Origin: Pseudomonadota bacterium
GTDB lineage: Bacteria > Pseudomonadota > Gammaproteobacteria > Burkholderiales > Burkholderiaceae_C
Direction of reading: 5' to 3'
DNA length: 49,937 nucleotides
Assembly (NCBI GenBank): GCA_018241325.1
Contig: JAFEEB010000067.1
Location: forward strand, 1-49,937
Part shown: positions 32,605-43,384 of the stretch, in pieces
Position numbering within the stretch: position 1 is the stretch's first letter
Layout: every line of letters starts with the position of its first letter
Translations under genes and position numbers: made by a program
Notes under the pieces: generated by a model
Database searches by the model: none
What the model was told of the DNA's origin: nothing
Seen by the model: the letters and a program-made list of their open reading frames with translations, nothing else

Positions 32605-33093
32605 TCAGCCCGCCAGGGCAGCCTCGATGTCCGCCGCCATCGACGCCGGCGTCACCTGCGGCGCGTAGCGGCGAATCACCGCGTCATCGCGCCCAATCAA
32701 AAACTTGGTGAAGTTCCACTTGATGCTGGAGCCCAGCAGCCCCGGCGCCTCGGCCTTGAGCCACGCAAACAGCGGGTGCGTGTGCAAGCCGTTCACGTCG
32801 GTCTTGGCCATGACCGGAAAGCTGACGCCGTAGTTGCGCTGGCAAAACGCGCCGATCTCCTCGGCGCTGCCGCGCTCCTGCATGCCGAACTGGTTGCACG
32901 GAAACGCCAGCACCACCAGGCCTTGCGGGCCATAGCGCTCGTGCAGCTCTTGCAAACCGCCCAGCTGCGGGGTAAAGCCGCAGGCGCTGGCGGTGTTGAC
33001 CACCAGGCGCACCTTGCCGCGATAGCGCTTCCAGGGCACGGACTTGCCCTCCAGCGTCTCGAGTTTCAGATCGACGGGTTCGGCAGTGGCCAT
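32605..33093 (-). CDS. Glutathione peroxidase-family protein (BtuE-like)
   Basis: Thiol peroxidase of the glutathione peroxidase fold, 162 residues, reducing hydrogen peroxide or lipid peroxides, probably with thioredoxin as donor as in most bacterial members. The catalytic tetrad is visible: Cys38 in NTASACGFTPQ, Gln68 in FPCNQFG, Trp126 and Asn127 in IKWNFTKFLI. It has Cys rather than selenocysteine. No signal peptide is seen, so it is cytoplasmic. The ATG at 33093 gives a normal N-terminus (MATAEPVDLKLETLEG). It converges on glcF and lies downstream of the EamA gene on the same strand, with a 63-base gap. Confidence 0.92.
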   Translation of the reverse strand: MATAEPVDLKLETLEGKSVPWKRYRGKVRLVVNTASACGFTPQLGGLQELHERYGPQGLVVLAFPCNQFGMQERGSAEEIGAFCQRNYGVSFPVMAKTDVNGLHTHPLFAWLKAEAPGLLGSSIKWNFTKFLIGRDDAVIRRYAPQVTPASMAADIEAALAG

Positions 33094-33156
33094 GATGGTG
33101 CTCCGGTCTGTGGTGCGGCCATTGTGCGCGCGCCGCGGCGTGCGCGCTTCGGCGGC

Positions 33157-34035
33157 CTAGCGCCGCACGGCCAGCAGCGCTGTCAGCATGATCAAGGCCC
33201 CGCCCACCCAAACCATCGGCGTGGGGTGCGCCGCGCCCAGCACGAACGATGACGCGGTGGCAATCACCACCTCCGACAGCATGATCAGCGCCGTCACCTG
33301 CGCCGGCAGGCGCGCCGCGCCATATTGCAACGCCAGGTTGCCGCCCAGAAAGCCGGCGGCCAGCAGCAGCACCCAGGGCGTCCAGCCCCACGCCAGGGCC
33401 GGCAGCGGCCCGGCGGCGCCGGCCAGCGCCAGCGCCACGGCCATGCCCAGGCCGCCGCAGAACATGGCCAGCGCGCGGCCGTCCTCGGGCGTGTCGCGCC
33501 AGCGGCGCACCAGCGCGTTGGTCAGCGCAAAGCAAAAGCCCCCGGCCAGCGCCAGCCAGTCGGCCACGCTTTGCGGCAGCGGCCAGGGCGATCCGGGGCG
33601 CCACAGCACCAGCGCCACGCCGGTCAGCGCCAGCGCCAGGCGCAGCAGGGCGGCGCGCGTGGGCCGCTCGCCCAGCAGCAGCCAGGCCAGGCCGATGGAC
33701 CACACCGGCATCATGTAGAACAGCAGCGTCACGCGCACCACGTCGCCCGCCGTGATGGCCCAGTTGAAGCACACATTGGTCAGCCCCGCCGCCGCCGCCA
33801 GGCCCCACAGCCGCGGGTGCGTGGCCAGCGCGCGCGCGCCCTGCGGGCGCCACAACAGCAACGCCGCCAGCGCCAGCACATAGACCCCGGCCGTGCCCCA
33901 CACCGGGTGCAGCCCGCGCGCCTGCAGCGCCTTGAAGGGCAGCCACGCCAGGCCCCACACGGTGGCGTTGAGGAGCAGGGCCGACGCGGGCCCGGTGGCA
34001 ACCGAACGCGTGTCTTGGAAAGCAGGGTTACTCAC
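33157..34035 (-). CDS. EamA-family (DMT) transporter
   Basis: Ten-helix drug/metabolite-type permease of 292 residues made of two EamA repeats (about 17-145 and 160-290). Typical features are TVWGLAWLPFKALQARG near the start and LLGERPTRAALLRLALALTG at the end of the first repeat. The start is GTG at 34035 (MSNPAFQDTRS). EamA proteins export amino acids, nucleobases or other metabolites; the substrate cannot be predicted here. The upstream 440 bases are filled by two copies of the 3'-end repeat element, so its promoter must lie within or just after them. Confidence 0.85.
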   Translation of the reverse strand: MSNPAFQDTRSVATGPASALLLNATVWGLAWLPFKALQARGLHPVWGTAGVYVLALAALLLWRPQGARALATHPRLWGLAAAAGLTNVCFNWAITAGDVVRVTLLFYMMPVWSIGLAWLLLGERPTRAALLRLALALTGVALVLWRPGSPWPLPQSVADWLALAGGFCFALTNALVRRWRDTPEDGRALAMFCGGLGMAVALALAGAAGPLPALAWGWTPWVLLLAAGFLGGNLALQYGAARLPAQVTALIMLSEVVIATASSFVLGAAHPTPMVWVGGALIMLTALLAVRR

Positions 34036-34077
34036 ACCGAGTCAGGCCATATGCGAGGCCCGGGCGGCGCTTGAATC

Positions 34078-34203
34078 CGAATGAGCCCAAGGGTCGCGGA
34101 GCAGGCCAGGCCAGCGATCGCCGCGGAAGGGCTTGGCCCGCCCGCGGGCGGCGCCCCCTCGCAGGGGCGAGGATAAACAACGCGAAGCGTGTGGAGCCTG
34201 GGG
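34078..34203 (+). repeat. 3'-end structured repeat element, copy 3 (degenerate)
   Basis: Family edges are recognisable: GAGCCCAAGGGTCGCGGAGC and GCGAAGCGTGTGGAGCCTGG. Unlike the other copies, its GGAG-CTGGGG end is not next to a stop codon; another copy begins about 45 bases later. Nothing coding is seen in 34036-34474. Confidence 0.65.
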
Positions 34204-34248
34204 ATGATTCATTTCAGTTATCCATGGCGCTGCGCGCCACCCGCAGAG

Positions 34249-34470
34249 CATGAAACCCAAAGAACCCAATGGCCGCGGAGCAGGCCATCCAAGAGCACCC
34301 GTGGCCGGGGTCTCCCCGGTCACTGGCGAGCCTTGCAGGCCGCGCCGGGCCAGTGGCCCGGCTCCTCGCCAGCCAACAAAAGGTCCACTGGACCTTTTGT
34401 GCGCGGGCTCGGCCCCCTGCAAGGGGGTGGGCGCAACATCGCGCAGCGAGTGGAGACTGGGGGTTAGCCA
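34249..34470 (+). repeat. 3'-end structured repeat element, copy 4 (long)
   Basis: Runs from ATGAAACCCAAAGAACCC to AGCGAGTGGAGACTGGGGG and stops a few bases from the lplT stop codon (lplT on minus). It is about 85 bases longer than copy 1 because of an internal insert that starts CCTTGCAGGCCGCG, also found in the array at about 18228, and contains a perfect hairpin at 34376-34400. Confidence 0.75.
34376..34400 (-). terminator. Perfect 12-bp hairpin downstream of lplT
   Basis: ACAAAAGGTCCA and TGGACCTTTTGT flank a single C. In the lplT transcript the stem ends in CCTTTTGTTGG, so it could act as a weak rho-independent terminator about 75 bases after the stop. It is symmetric and might work in both directions. 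Confidence 0.5.
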
Positions 34471-34474
34471 CTTT

Positions 34475-35761
34475 TCAGCGATGCAAACGATCGCTGCGCG
34501 CCAGTTCAAGCAGACGCTCCAACTCCGCCGTGTGGTGGCCCTGGTTGTGGCGATGCCAACGGCAAATCAGCGCCATCATGACCACCACCACGGCGCCGAA
34601 CAGCGTGATGGCACCAAAGGCCGGCAGGCCCGCGCCGGTGGCGGCGCTGTAGAAGGCGCCCAGACCCAGGATGGCCGCCTGCTCGTTGAAATTCTGCACC
34701 GCGATCGAGCGCCCGGCGCCCATCAGGTTGTGGCCGCGGTGCTGCAGCAGCGCGTTCATCGGCACCACGATGTAGCCGCCCAAAGCGCCCAGCAACACCA
34801 GGAAGGGCACGGCGATGCCCAGGTGGCGCACCAGCACCATGGCCGCCACCAGCACCCCCATCAGGATGCCCAGGGGCAGCACCTTGAGCGCGCCGTCGAG
34901 CCGCACCCGCACCGATGCCGCCACCGCGCCAACGGCCGTGCCCAGCGCCACCACGCCCACCAGGCCCGCCGCCTGGGTGGTGCCGTAGCCCAGCGCCACG
35001 GCGGCCCAGGCCAGCACGATGTAGCGCATGTTGCCCGACACGCCCCAGAACAGGGTGGTGGTGGCCAGCGCGATCTGGCCCAGGCGGTCGTGCCACAGAC
35101 GGCGGTTGCAACGCCAGAAGTCGGGCAGCAGCAACCACATGGCGCGCCGCGGCAGGCGGCGCATCTTCACGCCGGTCTTGGGGATCAGCAGGTTGATGGC
35201 GGCGGCCACGACGTAGATGAACACGATGCTGGCGATGGCCGCCTCGGGCGGCGTGTCGATGGGCGTGTCGATCAGCGGAAAGTCGATGCCCAGCAACCAG
35301 TGCGCCACGCGCGGCGAGACCAACTGCCCCCCCAGCACCACGCCCAGAATGATGGAGGCAATCGTCAGCCCCTCGATCCAGCCGTTGGCCTTGACCAGTT
35401 GCGAGGGCGGCAGCAGCTCGGTCAGGATGCCGTACTTGGCCGGCGAATAGGCCGCCGCTCCCAGGCCCACGATGGCGTAGGCCAAAAGCGGATGGCCGCC
35501 AAACAGCATCAGCGCGCAGCCCACGACCTTGATGGCGTTGCTGATGAACATGACCCAGCCCTTGGGCCGCGAGTCGGCAAACGCGCCCACCCAGGGCGCC
35601 AGCACCACGTAGAACAACGCGAACATCGGCACCAGCGCCGCCTGCTGCCAGCCGGTGGCGCCGCCGGCGCGCAGCAGCTCGACCGCTGCGACGAACAGCG
35701 CGTTGTCGGCCAGCGAGCTGAAGAACTGCGCGGCCATGATGGTGTAGAAGCCGCGCTTCAT
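34475..35761 (-). CDS. lplT: Lysophospholipid transporter LplT
   Basis: Major-facilitator-type flippase of 428 residues that brings lysophospholipids, especially lyso-PE, to the cytoplasmic face for reacylation. Twelve hydrophobic segments are visible. Characteristic blocks are MAAQFFSSLADNALFVAAVE at the N-terminus, GAAAYSPAKYGILTELLPPS and KANGWIEGLTIASIILG, and GGYIVVPMNALLQHRG in the second half. In enterics lplT is paired with aas; no acyltransferase is adjacent here. ATG at 35761 gives MKRGFYTIMAAQ; the open frame further upstream is non-homologous. It is divergent from alr, with a 161-base intergenic region. Confidence 0.9.
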   Translation of the reverse strand: MKRGFYTIMAAQFFSSLADNALFVAAVELLRAGGATGWQQAALVPMFALFYVVLAPWVGAFADSRPKGWVMFISNAIKVVGCALMLFGGHPLLAYAIVGLGAAAYSPAKYGILTELLPPSQLVKANGWIEGLTIASIILGVVLGGQLVSPRVAHWLLGIDFPLIDTPIDTPPEAAIASIVFIYVVAAAINLLIPKTGVKMRRLPRRAMWLLLPDFWRCNRRLWHDRLGQIALATTTLFWGVSGNMRYIVLAWAAVALGYGTTQAAGLVGVVALGTAVGAVAASVRVRLDGALKVLPLGILMGVLVAAMVLVRHLGIAVPFLVLLGALGGYIVVPMNALLQHRGHNLMGAGRSIAVQNFNEQAAILGLGAFYSAATGAGLPAFGAITLFGAVVVVMMALICRWHRHNQGHHTAELERLLELARSDRLHR

Positions 35762-35922
35762 GGGGACAGGGGTGGGAGACCGGGTGCGTGACGGGACAAC
35801 AACAATCCGTAACCTGAAAACGTGGCGCGTTATAGCATGCGGGCCCGGCGCGAGCGGCCCGGGGAAACACGCGTTGCGCGGTGCCAAAATCGGCAGCCAC
35901 CCGCCATTGTCCACCCGCCGCC

Positions 35923-37023
35923 ATGCCCCGTCCCATCCAGGCCACCATCCACAGCGCCGCGCTGCGCCACAACCTGGCGCGGCTGCGCGCGGCCGCCCCG
36001 GGCGCGCGCGTGTGGGCCATCGTCAAGGCCAACGCCTACGGCCACGGCATCGAGCGCGCGTACGAGGGCCTGCGCGGCGCCGACGGCTTTGGCCTGATCG
36101 ACCTGGCCGAGGCCGAGCGCGTGCGCGCCCTGGGCTGGCGCGGGCCCATCCTGCTGCTCGAAGGCGTGTTCGAGCCGCGCGATCTGGAGCTGTGCTCGCG
36201 GCTGAATCTGTGGCACACCGTGCACTGCGACGCGCAGATCGACTGGCTGGCCATGCACAAGACGCACGCGCCGCACCGGGTGTTTCTCAAGCTCAACTCG
36301 GGCATGAACCGCCTGGGTTTTGCGCCCGAGCGCTTTCGCGCCGCGCATGCGCGCCTGTCGGCACTGCCGCAGGTCGAGGAAGTTGCGTTGATGACGCACT
36401 TTGCCGACGCCGACGACGCCAAGGACATCAGCGCGCAATGGGCCGTGTTCGAGCGCGTCACCGAAGGCCTGCCCGGCGAGCGCAGCGTGTGCAACAGCGC
36501 CGCCACCTTGCGCCACGGCCACGAGGGGGCTGTGCGCGCCGACTGGGTGCGCCCCGGCATCGCGGCCTACGGCGGCTCGCCCGACCACCCGCTGCACAGC
36601 GCCGAGCACTGGGGCCTGCAACCGGCCATGAGCCTGAACGCCAAGCTGCTGGCCGTGCAGCAGCTCGAGGCCGGCGACACCGTGGGCTACGGCTCCACCT
36701 TCACCGCGCCCGGCCCCATGCGCATCGGCGTGGTCGCCTGCGGCTATGCCGACGGCTACCCGCGCCACGCTGGCACCGGCACGCCCGTGCTGGTGGATGG
36801 CGTGCGCAGCCGCACCCTGGGGCGCGTGAGCATGGACATGTTGGCCGTCGACTTGGGCCCCGTGCCGCAGGCCGCGCCCGGCAGCGAAGTCACGCTGTGG
36901 GGGCGCTCAAGCCACGGCGCCATCCTGCCGATCGACGAGGTGGCGCAGGCGGCCGGCACCATCGGCTACGAGTTGATGTGCGCCCTGGCGCCGCGGGTGC
37001 CGGTGGGGGTCGATCCGGCGTGA
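35923..37023 (+). CDS. alr: Alanine racemase
   Basis: PLP enzyme that makes D-alanine for peptidoglycan; 366 residues. The PLP lysine is Lys35 in [12 protein letters not shown] and the opposite-face catalytic Tyr is Tyr256 in TVGYGSTF. The TIM-barrel N-domain and the C-terminal beta domain ([28 protein letters not shown]) are complete. The start ATG at 35923 matches the family; an in-frame upstream start at 35881 adds 14 unlikely residues. A CCAAAAT hexamer about 35 bases upstream may be the -10 element. It faces away from lplT and converges with the DUF3047 gene. Confidence 0.95.
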   Translation: MPRPIQATIHSAALRHNLARLRAAAPGARVWAIVKANAYGHGIERAYEGLRGADGFGLIDLAEAERVRALGWRGPILLLEGVFEPRDLELCSRLNLWHTVHCDAQIDWLAMHKTHAPHRVFLKLNSGMNRLGFAPERFRAAHARLSALPQVEEVALMTHFADADDAKDISAQWAVFERVTEGLPGERSVCNSAATLRHGHEGAVRADWVRPGIAAYGGSPDHPLHSAEHWGLQPAMSLNAKLLAVQQLEAGDTVGYGSTFTAPGPMRIGVVACGYADGYPRHAGTGTPVLVDGVRSRTLGRVSMDMLAVDLGPVPQAAPGSEVTLWGRSSHGAILPIDEVAQAAGTIGYELMCALAPRVPVGVDPA

Positions 37024-37084
37024 TGGTTCATCCGGGCGCGCACCCCACCGTCGGGAGTGTCGGGTTCGAGCGGGTGAGCACCGA

Positions 37085-37903
37085 TCACGGCGGCTCGGTC
37101 AGCTTGATGTCGCCGAAATACGCGAGGCTCGACCCCCCGGTGTTGTCCGAATCCGCCGACACGATCAGCTCCGAGATCGGCGGCAGCTCGCCGCCGGACT
37201 CCTTGCCGAACAAGCGCTGATAGTCGGCGGCGACATCGCGGCGTTCGGTCTGCCACTGGCCGAGCGGGTCGCCGCGGCTGCGCAGCACGACCTGGCGAAT
37301 TCGCGTCGTGAACACGTTGACCATCTCGGTGCCCTTTGGCAGCTTGTCGTCCCACAAGTAGCACAACGTCTCGGTGGGCACGTCGGTGCCGAGCGCCATC
37401 CGCGCCAGGCGCAGCTTGGTGCGCTCACCGAACGACAGCTTGTCCGATGGCAACGCGAACGACAGGCACAGCTTGGCGGACGAGTCTTCGCCGGATTTCA
37501 CGGTGATGTCGGCCTTCTCGTTGAGCTTGTCGACCCGCCACTGCCATTCGAGGCGCGTGCCACGCATCAGCGGCGCGTCCAGCACATGGGCGAGGTTGCC
37601 GTAGGCGTGCTCGGAGGCGACCTTCAGCACCGACTTGCCCTCGAGGTCGACGATCGAGTACGCGGTCTTGTCGGGCTTGTTCGGCAGCGTCACGAACTCC
37701 CAACCGGCGGGCGCAGGCCCCGGTCTGGCCGCCGAGAACGGCGCCGGCCCGAAGGTCGCATCGGCAGCGCGCGCACTGGCCGCGGCGCCCAGCGCAGCCG
37801 CCAAGCCCACCAGCATCAGGCGCGCCCCGATCGGCCCCATGCCAAGTCTCGCCCGTCTCACCGGATTCGCACGACCCGTGCGCAAAGGCAAGCCCCGCTT
37901 CAT
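37085..37903 (-). CDS. DUF3047 family exported protein
   Basis: 272-residue protein with an N-terminal basic stretch and hydrophobic segment (ARLMLVGLAAALGAAASARA at about 27-46), consistent with export. The remainder is a DUF3047-like domain: GWEFVTLPNKPDKTAYSIVD, LEWQWRVDKLNEKADITVKS, CYLWDDKLPKGTEMVN and ISELIVSADSDNTGGSSLAY. The family fold is probably a beta-sandwich and its function is unknown. The ATG at 37903 is supported by a GGAGGT ribosome site four to five bases upstream. Codon use is slightly less GC-extreme than the flanking alr. It converges with alr with a 61-base gap and no clear terminator. Confidence 0.82.
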   Translation of the reverse strand: MKRGLPLRTGRANPVRRARLGMGPIGARLMLVGLAAALGAAASARAADATFGPAPFSAARPGPAPAGWEFVTLPNKPDKTAYSIVDLEGKSVLKVASEHAYGNLAHVLDAPLMRGTRLEWQWRVDKLNEKADITVKSGEDSSAKLCLSFALPSDKLSFGERTKLRLARMALGTDVPTETLCYLWDDKLPKGTEMVNVFTTRIRQVVLRSRGDPLGQWQTERRDVAADYQRLFGKESGGELPPISELIVSADSDNTGGSSLAYFGDIKLTEPP

Positions 37904-38240
37904 GCGACCTCCATCGACCGAACGATGACGCGATTGGCCGGGAAGCGCCCGGCGGCGCGATCAAACCGCCATCATACGGCCCGCTCGCCCGCTGCCCTAC
38001 CCGTGCGATCGGCAGCAATCCGTCGGTCACGACCTGGGTCCGTCGAGCGCGGTCACGTTGGGTCTGGTCCGCGTCGGGATGCGCGAACCGGGGGCGTGGA
38101 AATGTTCATCTGACCCCGATATTTCCCCCGATATTTCCCATGCGCGGAAAAGCGCACGCGTATCATGGTTTGCGCGTGTCGCTCGGGCGCATGGCATCCC
38201 GTTTTGCACCCGACGTTCACGACGCCAACGGAGACCGATC
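37904..38240 (+). other. Gap holding the DUF3047 leader and the left end of a repeat-bracketed unit
   Basis: 337 bases. The left part is the DUF3047 leader. At 38106-38139 lies the left inverted repeat, with two GATATTTCCC copies in tandem, and then the leader of the small secreted-protein gene with a GGAGA ribosome site at about 38230. No gene is supported in the gap itself. Confidence 0.6.
38106..38139 (+). repeat. Left inverted repeat bracketing the secreted-protein gene
   Basis: TCATCTGACCCCGATATTTC followed by CCCCGATATTTCCC. It is matched in inverse orientation at 38802-38833. Both ends carry CTGACC followed by two CCGAT-TTT-CCC units. Confidence 0.65.
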
Positions 38241-38780
38241 ATGACGATAAAAACCGGACTTCTGCCAACCTTGGCAGCCTTGACGTTTGCAGCGAGCGGC
38301 GGTTCGGCACTGGCGGCAGACGCTGCCTGCAAGCCCGTCACCGACGCGCTGGTCAAGCTGGCTGGAACGCCCAACCACGCCCGCATGCACGTCACAGCAG
38401 CGTACCAATCAGCGCCGACTGACGGCGAGACCATCACCACCGCCAACGCGATGTATGTGAAAGCCGGTGGCACCTGGCGCCGCAGCGCATACGACCCAAA
38501 AAACGAAATGGCCGAGATGACCCAGGGCTTCCTCGCGCAAAAGATCAGCTGCAAATCTGTGGGCGACGAAAACGTGGCAGGTGAAAGCGCTGCCCTGTAC
38601 GACACCGTCAACAAACAGGAGGACGGAACGAGCGTCGATTCGCGCGTGTGGATTTCCAAGTCGCGTGGGCTGCCACTCAAGCAAACGATCGATATGGATG
38701 TCGGTGGCAAGCGGGGCAAGTCGCACACCGAAGTGTCGATCGACTACGCCAACGTGCAAGCGCCGGTGGGCGTGAAGTGA
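38241..38780 (+). CDS. Small secreted protein, unknown function
   Basis: 179-residue protein that I do not recognise. A signal peptide spans residues 1-26 (TLAALTFAASGGSALAAD). The mature part has two Cys (about residues 30 and 104) and a pattern of alternating strands (RMHVTAAYQ, AMYVKAGGTWRRSAYD, SRVWISKSRGLPLKQTIDMD) that could form a LolA-like or other beta-rich fold; this is only an impression. The ATG at 38241 follows GGAGACCG. GC content and codon use are lower than in neighbours, and the gene lies between inverted repeats, so it may have arrived as a small cassette. No partner gene is evident. Confidence 0.75.
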   Translation: MTIKTGLLPTLAALTFAASGGSALAADAACKPVTDALVKLAGTPNHARMHVTAAYQSAPTDGETITTANAMYVKAGGTWRRSAYDPKNEMAEMTQGFLAQKISCKSVGDENVAGESAALYDTVNKQEDGTSVDSRVWISKSRGLPLKQTIDMDVGGKRGKSHTEVSIDYANVQAPVGVK

Positions 38781-38801
38781 GCGGGGAAAATGGAAAATTG
38801 C

Positions 38802-38833
38802 GGGTAAATCGGGGTAAATCGGCGGTCAGATCA
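38802..38833 (-). repeat. Right inverted repeat bracketing the secreted-protein gene
   Basis: On the minus strand TGATCTGACCGCCGATTTAC then CCCGATTTACCC, an inverted and diverged match to 38106-38139. The unit so defined is about 730 bp. Confidence 0.65.
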
Positions 38834-38873
38834 GCATTTTTCACGTAAGCCAACGCACGCTCGTTGGCACGGT

Positions 38874-39632
38874 TCACTTGAGGAATGCGTCGTAGCCGGT
38901 TTTCAAAATCAGCGCCCCGACGACGACGATGAACACCCAGCGCACAAAGCCCGCGCCATGCTTGAGCGCCAGCCGCGTGCCGATCAGGCTGCCCACCACG
39001 TTGGCCACGGCCAGCACCGCGCCCACCTGCCACCAGATGTGGCCCTTGGCGGCAAACAGGGCGATGGCGGAGATGTTGGTGGCCACGTTCAGCAGCTTGG
39101 CTGACGCCGAAGCATTGAGAAAGTCATAGCCCAGCAGGCGCACGAACAAAAAGATGAAGAAGCTGCCGGTGCCGGGGCCGAAGAAGCCGTCGTACCAGCC
39201 GATGACCCCGCCGATGCCACAGGCCAGCCACAGCTCGCGCCGCGCGTTGGGGTGCGGAGCGTGCACGCGGCCCAGGTCTTTCTTGGTCAGGGTGTAGAGC
39301 AGCACGGCCAGCAGGATCACGGGAAGCAGCTTGCGCAAGAAGGACGGGTCGATCACCGTCACCACCCAAGCGCCGAAAAACGAGCCGACAAAGGCTGCCC
39401 CCGCCGCCGGCCCCATCACCGCCCAGCGCATCTGCACGCGCCGCGCGTATTGCACGGTGGCGATGCCGGTGCCCCAGACCGAGGCACTCTTGTTGGTGCC
39501 GAACAGCGTGGCGGGCGCGGCGCCGGGGTAGGTGGCAAACAGGGCCGGAATCAGGATCAGGCCACCGCCGCCGACGATCGAGTCCACCAGCCCGGCCAGC
39601 AGCGACGCGGCCGTGACGATCAGCAAGTCCAT
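38874..39632 (-). CDS. TauE/SafE-family permease
   Basis: Membrane protein of 252 residues in the TauE/SafE (DUF81) family, which exports sulfonates, sulfite or related anions. Seven to eight hydrophobic segments are visible, with the two repeated signatures: GLVDSIVGGGGLILIPALFA near the start and GWYDGFFGPGTGSFFIFLFV near the middle. The ATG at 39632 gives MDLLIVTAASLLAGLV; the frame is open upstream to 39896, but that sequence is not family-like. A hairpin with GCCAACG arms at 38849-38868 follows the stop but lacks a good U-tract. Substrate unknown. Confidence 0.9.
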   Translation of the reverse strand: MDLLIVTAASLLAGLVDSIVGGGGLILIPALFATYPGAAPATLFGTNKSASVWGTGIATVQYARRVQMRWAVMGPAAGAAFVGSFFGAWVVTVIDPSFLRKLLPVILLAVLLYTLTKKDLGRVHAPHPNARRELWLACGIGGVIGWYDGFFGPGTGSFFIFLFVRLLGYDFLNASASAKLLNVATNISAIALFAAKGHIWWQVGAVLAVANVVGSLIGTRLALKHGAGFVRWVFIVVVGALILKTGYDAFLK

Positions 39633-39745
39633 GGAACGGGAAATCAAAAAAAAGGGAATCGTGCCCGCGCCGGCCCAAAGGCACGCCAGCGGCCCGGGCC
39701 AAGTCCTCGATTGTCCGTGATTGGCCACGGGCCGGCAGCCGTCCG

Positions 39746-39776
39746 GCCCAAAACAAAGGGCACCCTGAGGTGCCCT
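39746..39776 (-). terminator. Rho-independent terminator
   Basis: Minus-strand stem AAGGGCACC / GGTGCCCTT with a short loop, followed by TTTGTTTT. It ends transcription from the argG side before the tauE-like gene. Confidence 0.8.
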
Positions 39777-39960
39777 TGAATGAACGCAGACCGGATTTGA
39801 CTGTCGCCCGGTCTGTCGGCTGATCTTGTTGCTGTTGTTGAAGGTCGGTTTGTCTCCTCGGCCCCTCGTGGCGCCAAGCCCTGGGGGCGGCGGCACCGAT
39901 AACCCATGACTCTATCGGCGCCCACAGGCCTTGACCATCGGGACTTGCCCGAACTCGGAG
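39755..39960 (-). ncRNA. Candidate small RNA or long 3' UTR between argG and tauE
   Basis: In the minus direction a CAGACCGG/CCGGTCTG stem-loop (39788-39816) is followed by a strong terminator hairpin, AAGGGCACC/GGTGCCCTT with a TCAG loop and a TTTGTTTT tail (39746-39776). A stretch rich in CAACAACAGCAACAAGATCA precedes them, with no start codon after its GAGGAGACA. The ~390-base gap 39633-40020 has no supported gene. The RNA 5' end is a guess; it could also be the processed 3' UTR of argG, whose stop lies 245 bases upstream. Confidence 0.45.
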
Positions 39961-40020
39961 CAGCTCAAAATTTCTGATGGCGGGAGGATCAGGCCACAAG
40001 TGAGGCGTTAAGCATTCAAA

Positions 40021-42352
<2,332 letters not shown>

Positions 42353-42490
42353 GACGGACTCCTTGCGACCACGCCCATGCGCGGTCTGGCACCCAGTCTA
42401 GAAACGCCCGGCACGCGCCACAAGCCGAGAATTCGCATAATGGGGCCGCGAAAATGCCGCGTGAATCTGGTGCCGGAAAGCGAGGCGAAC

Positions 42491-43384
42491 GTGTACGACT
42501 GGAACGACCTGAAGGTGCTGCTGGCCGTGGCGCGTCACGGCAGCAGCACGGCGGCGGCCAAGGCGCTGGGCGTGAACCAGTCGACCGTGCAGCGCCGGCT
42601 GGTCGAGCTGGAGCGCTGCTTCAAGCGCCCGCTGGTGCAGCGCCTTTCCACGGGCTACCGCCTGACGACCCTGGGCGAGCAATTGCTGCCGCTGGCCGAG
42701 CGGGTGGAGTTGGCCGCCTTGGCCCTGGCGCATGAAGTCGAGCGGCAGGCGCGCGATGTCAGTGGCGTGGTGCGCGTGACCTGCCCCGAGCCCATCGTCC
42801 ACAAGCTCGCGGCGTCCAGCCTGCTGGGACGCTTTCACGCGCGCTATCCCCATCTGAAAATCGAGTTCGTCATGAGCGACCGCTACCTCGACCTGAAGCA
42901 GGGCGAGGTCGATGTGGCGCTGCGCTCGGGCGACACCGAGGACGCGGCGCTGGTGGGCCGCAAGATCGGCGATTCGCTGTGGGCGGTGTACGCCAGCGCC
43001 GCCTATCTGGCGCGCATGGGCCGGCCCGAGCGCGTGGAAGACTTCGGCCGGCACGACTGGGTGGGGCTGCACGAGAGCCTGGGGCAGCACCGCGCCGCGC
43101 TGTGGCTCAAGCAGGTGGCCCCCGGCGCGCACATCGTCGCGCGCAACAACAGCGTGCTGGGGCTGGCCTATTCGGCCAAGGCAGGCCTGGGCCTGGCGCC
43201 GCTGCCCACGCCGCTGGGCGACGCCGAGCCCGAGCTGGTGCGCGTGCTGGGGCCCATCCCCGAACTCACGCGCATCTGGCGCGTGCTGACCACGCCCGAG
43301 TTGCGCCGCACGCCGCGCGTGGCGGCGTTCTTCGACTTCATGGTGGAGGAGATGGAGGCGCTGCGGCCGATCATCACGGGGTGA
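42491..43384 (+). CDS. LysR-family transcriptional regulator
   Basis: LysR-type regulator of about 297 residues. HTH region: YDWNDLKVLLAVARHGSSTA...VNQSTVQRRLVELERCFKRPLV; effector domain from GVVRVTCPEPIVHKLAASSL. I prefer GTG at 42491, which has a GAGG ribosome site seven bases upstream and gives the usual short N-terminus; ATG at 42440 would add 17 residues. It is divergent from the methyltransferase gene, a possible target, and converges with the GMC oxidoreductase gene with an 11-base overlap of the 3' ends. Its inducer is unknown. Confidence 0.87.
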   Translation: MYDWNDLKVLLAVARHGSSTAAAKALGVNQSTVQRRLVELERCFKRPLVQRLSTGYRLTTLGEQLLPLAERVELAALALAHEVERQARDVSGVVRVTCPEPIVHKLAASSLLGRFHARYPHLKIEFVMSDRYLDLKQGEVDVALRSGDTEDAALVGRKIGDSLWAVYASAAYLARMGRPERVEDFGRHDWVGLHESLGQHRAALWLKQVAPGAHIVARNNSVLGLAYSAKAGLGLAPLPTPLGDAEPELVRVLGPIPELTRIWRVLTTPELRRTPRVAAFFDFMVEEMEALRPIITG

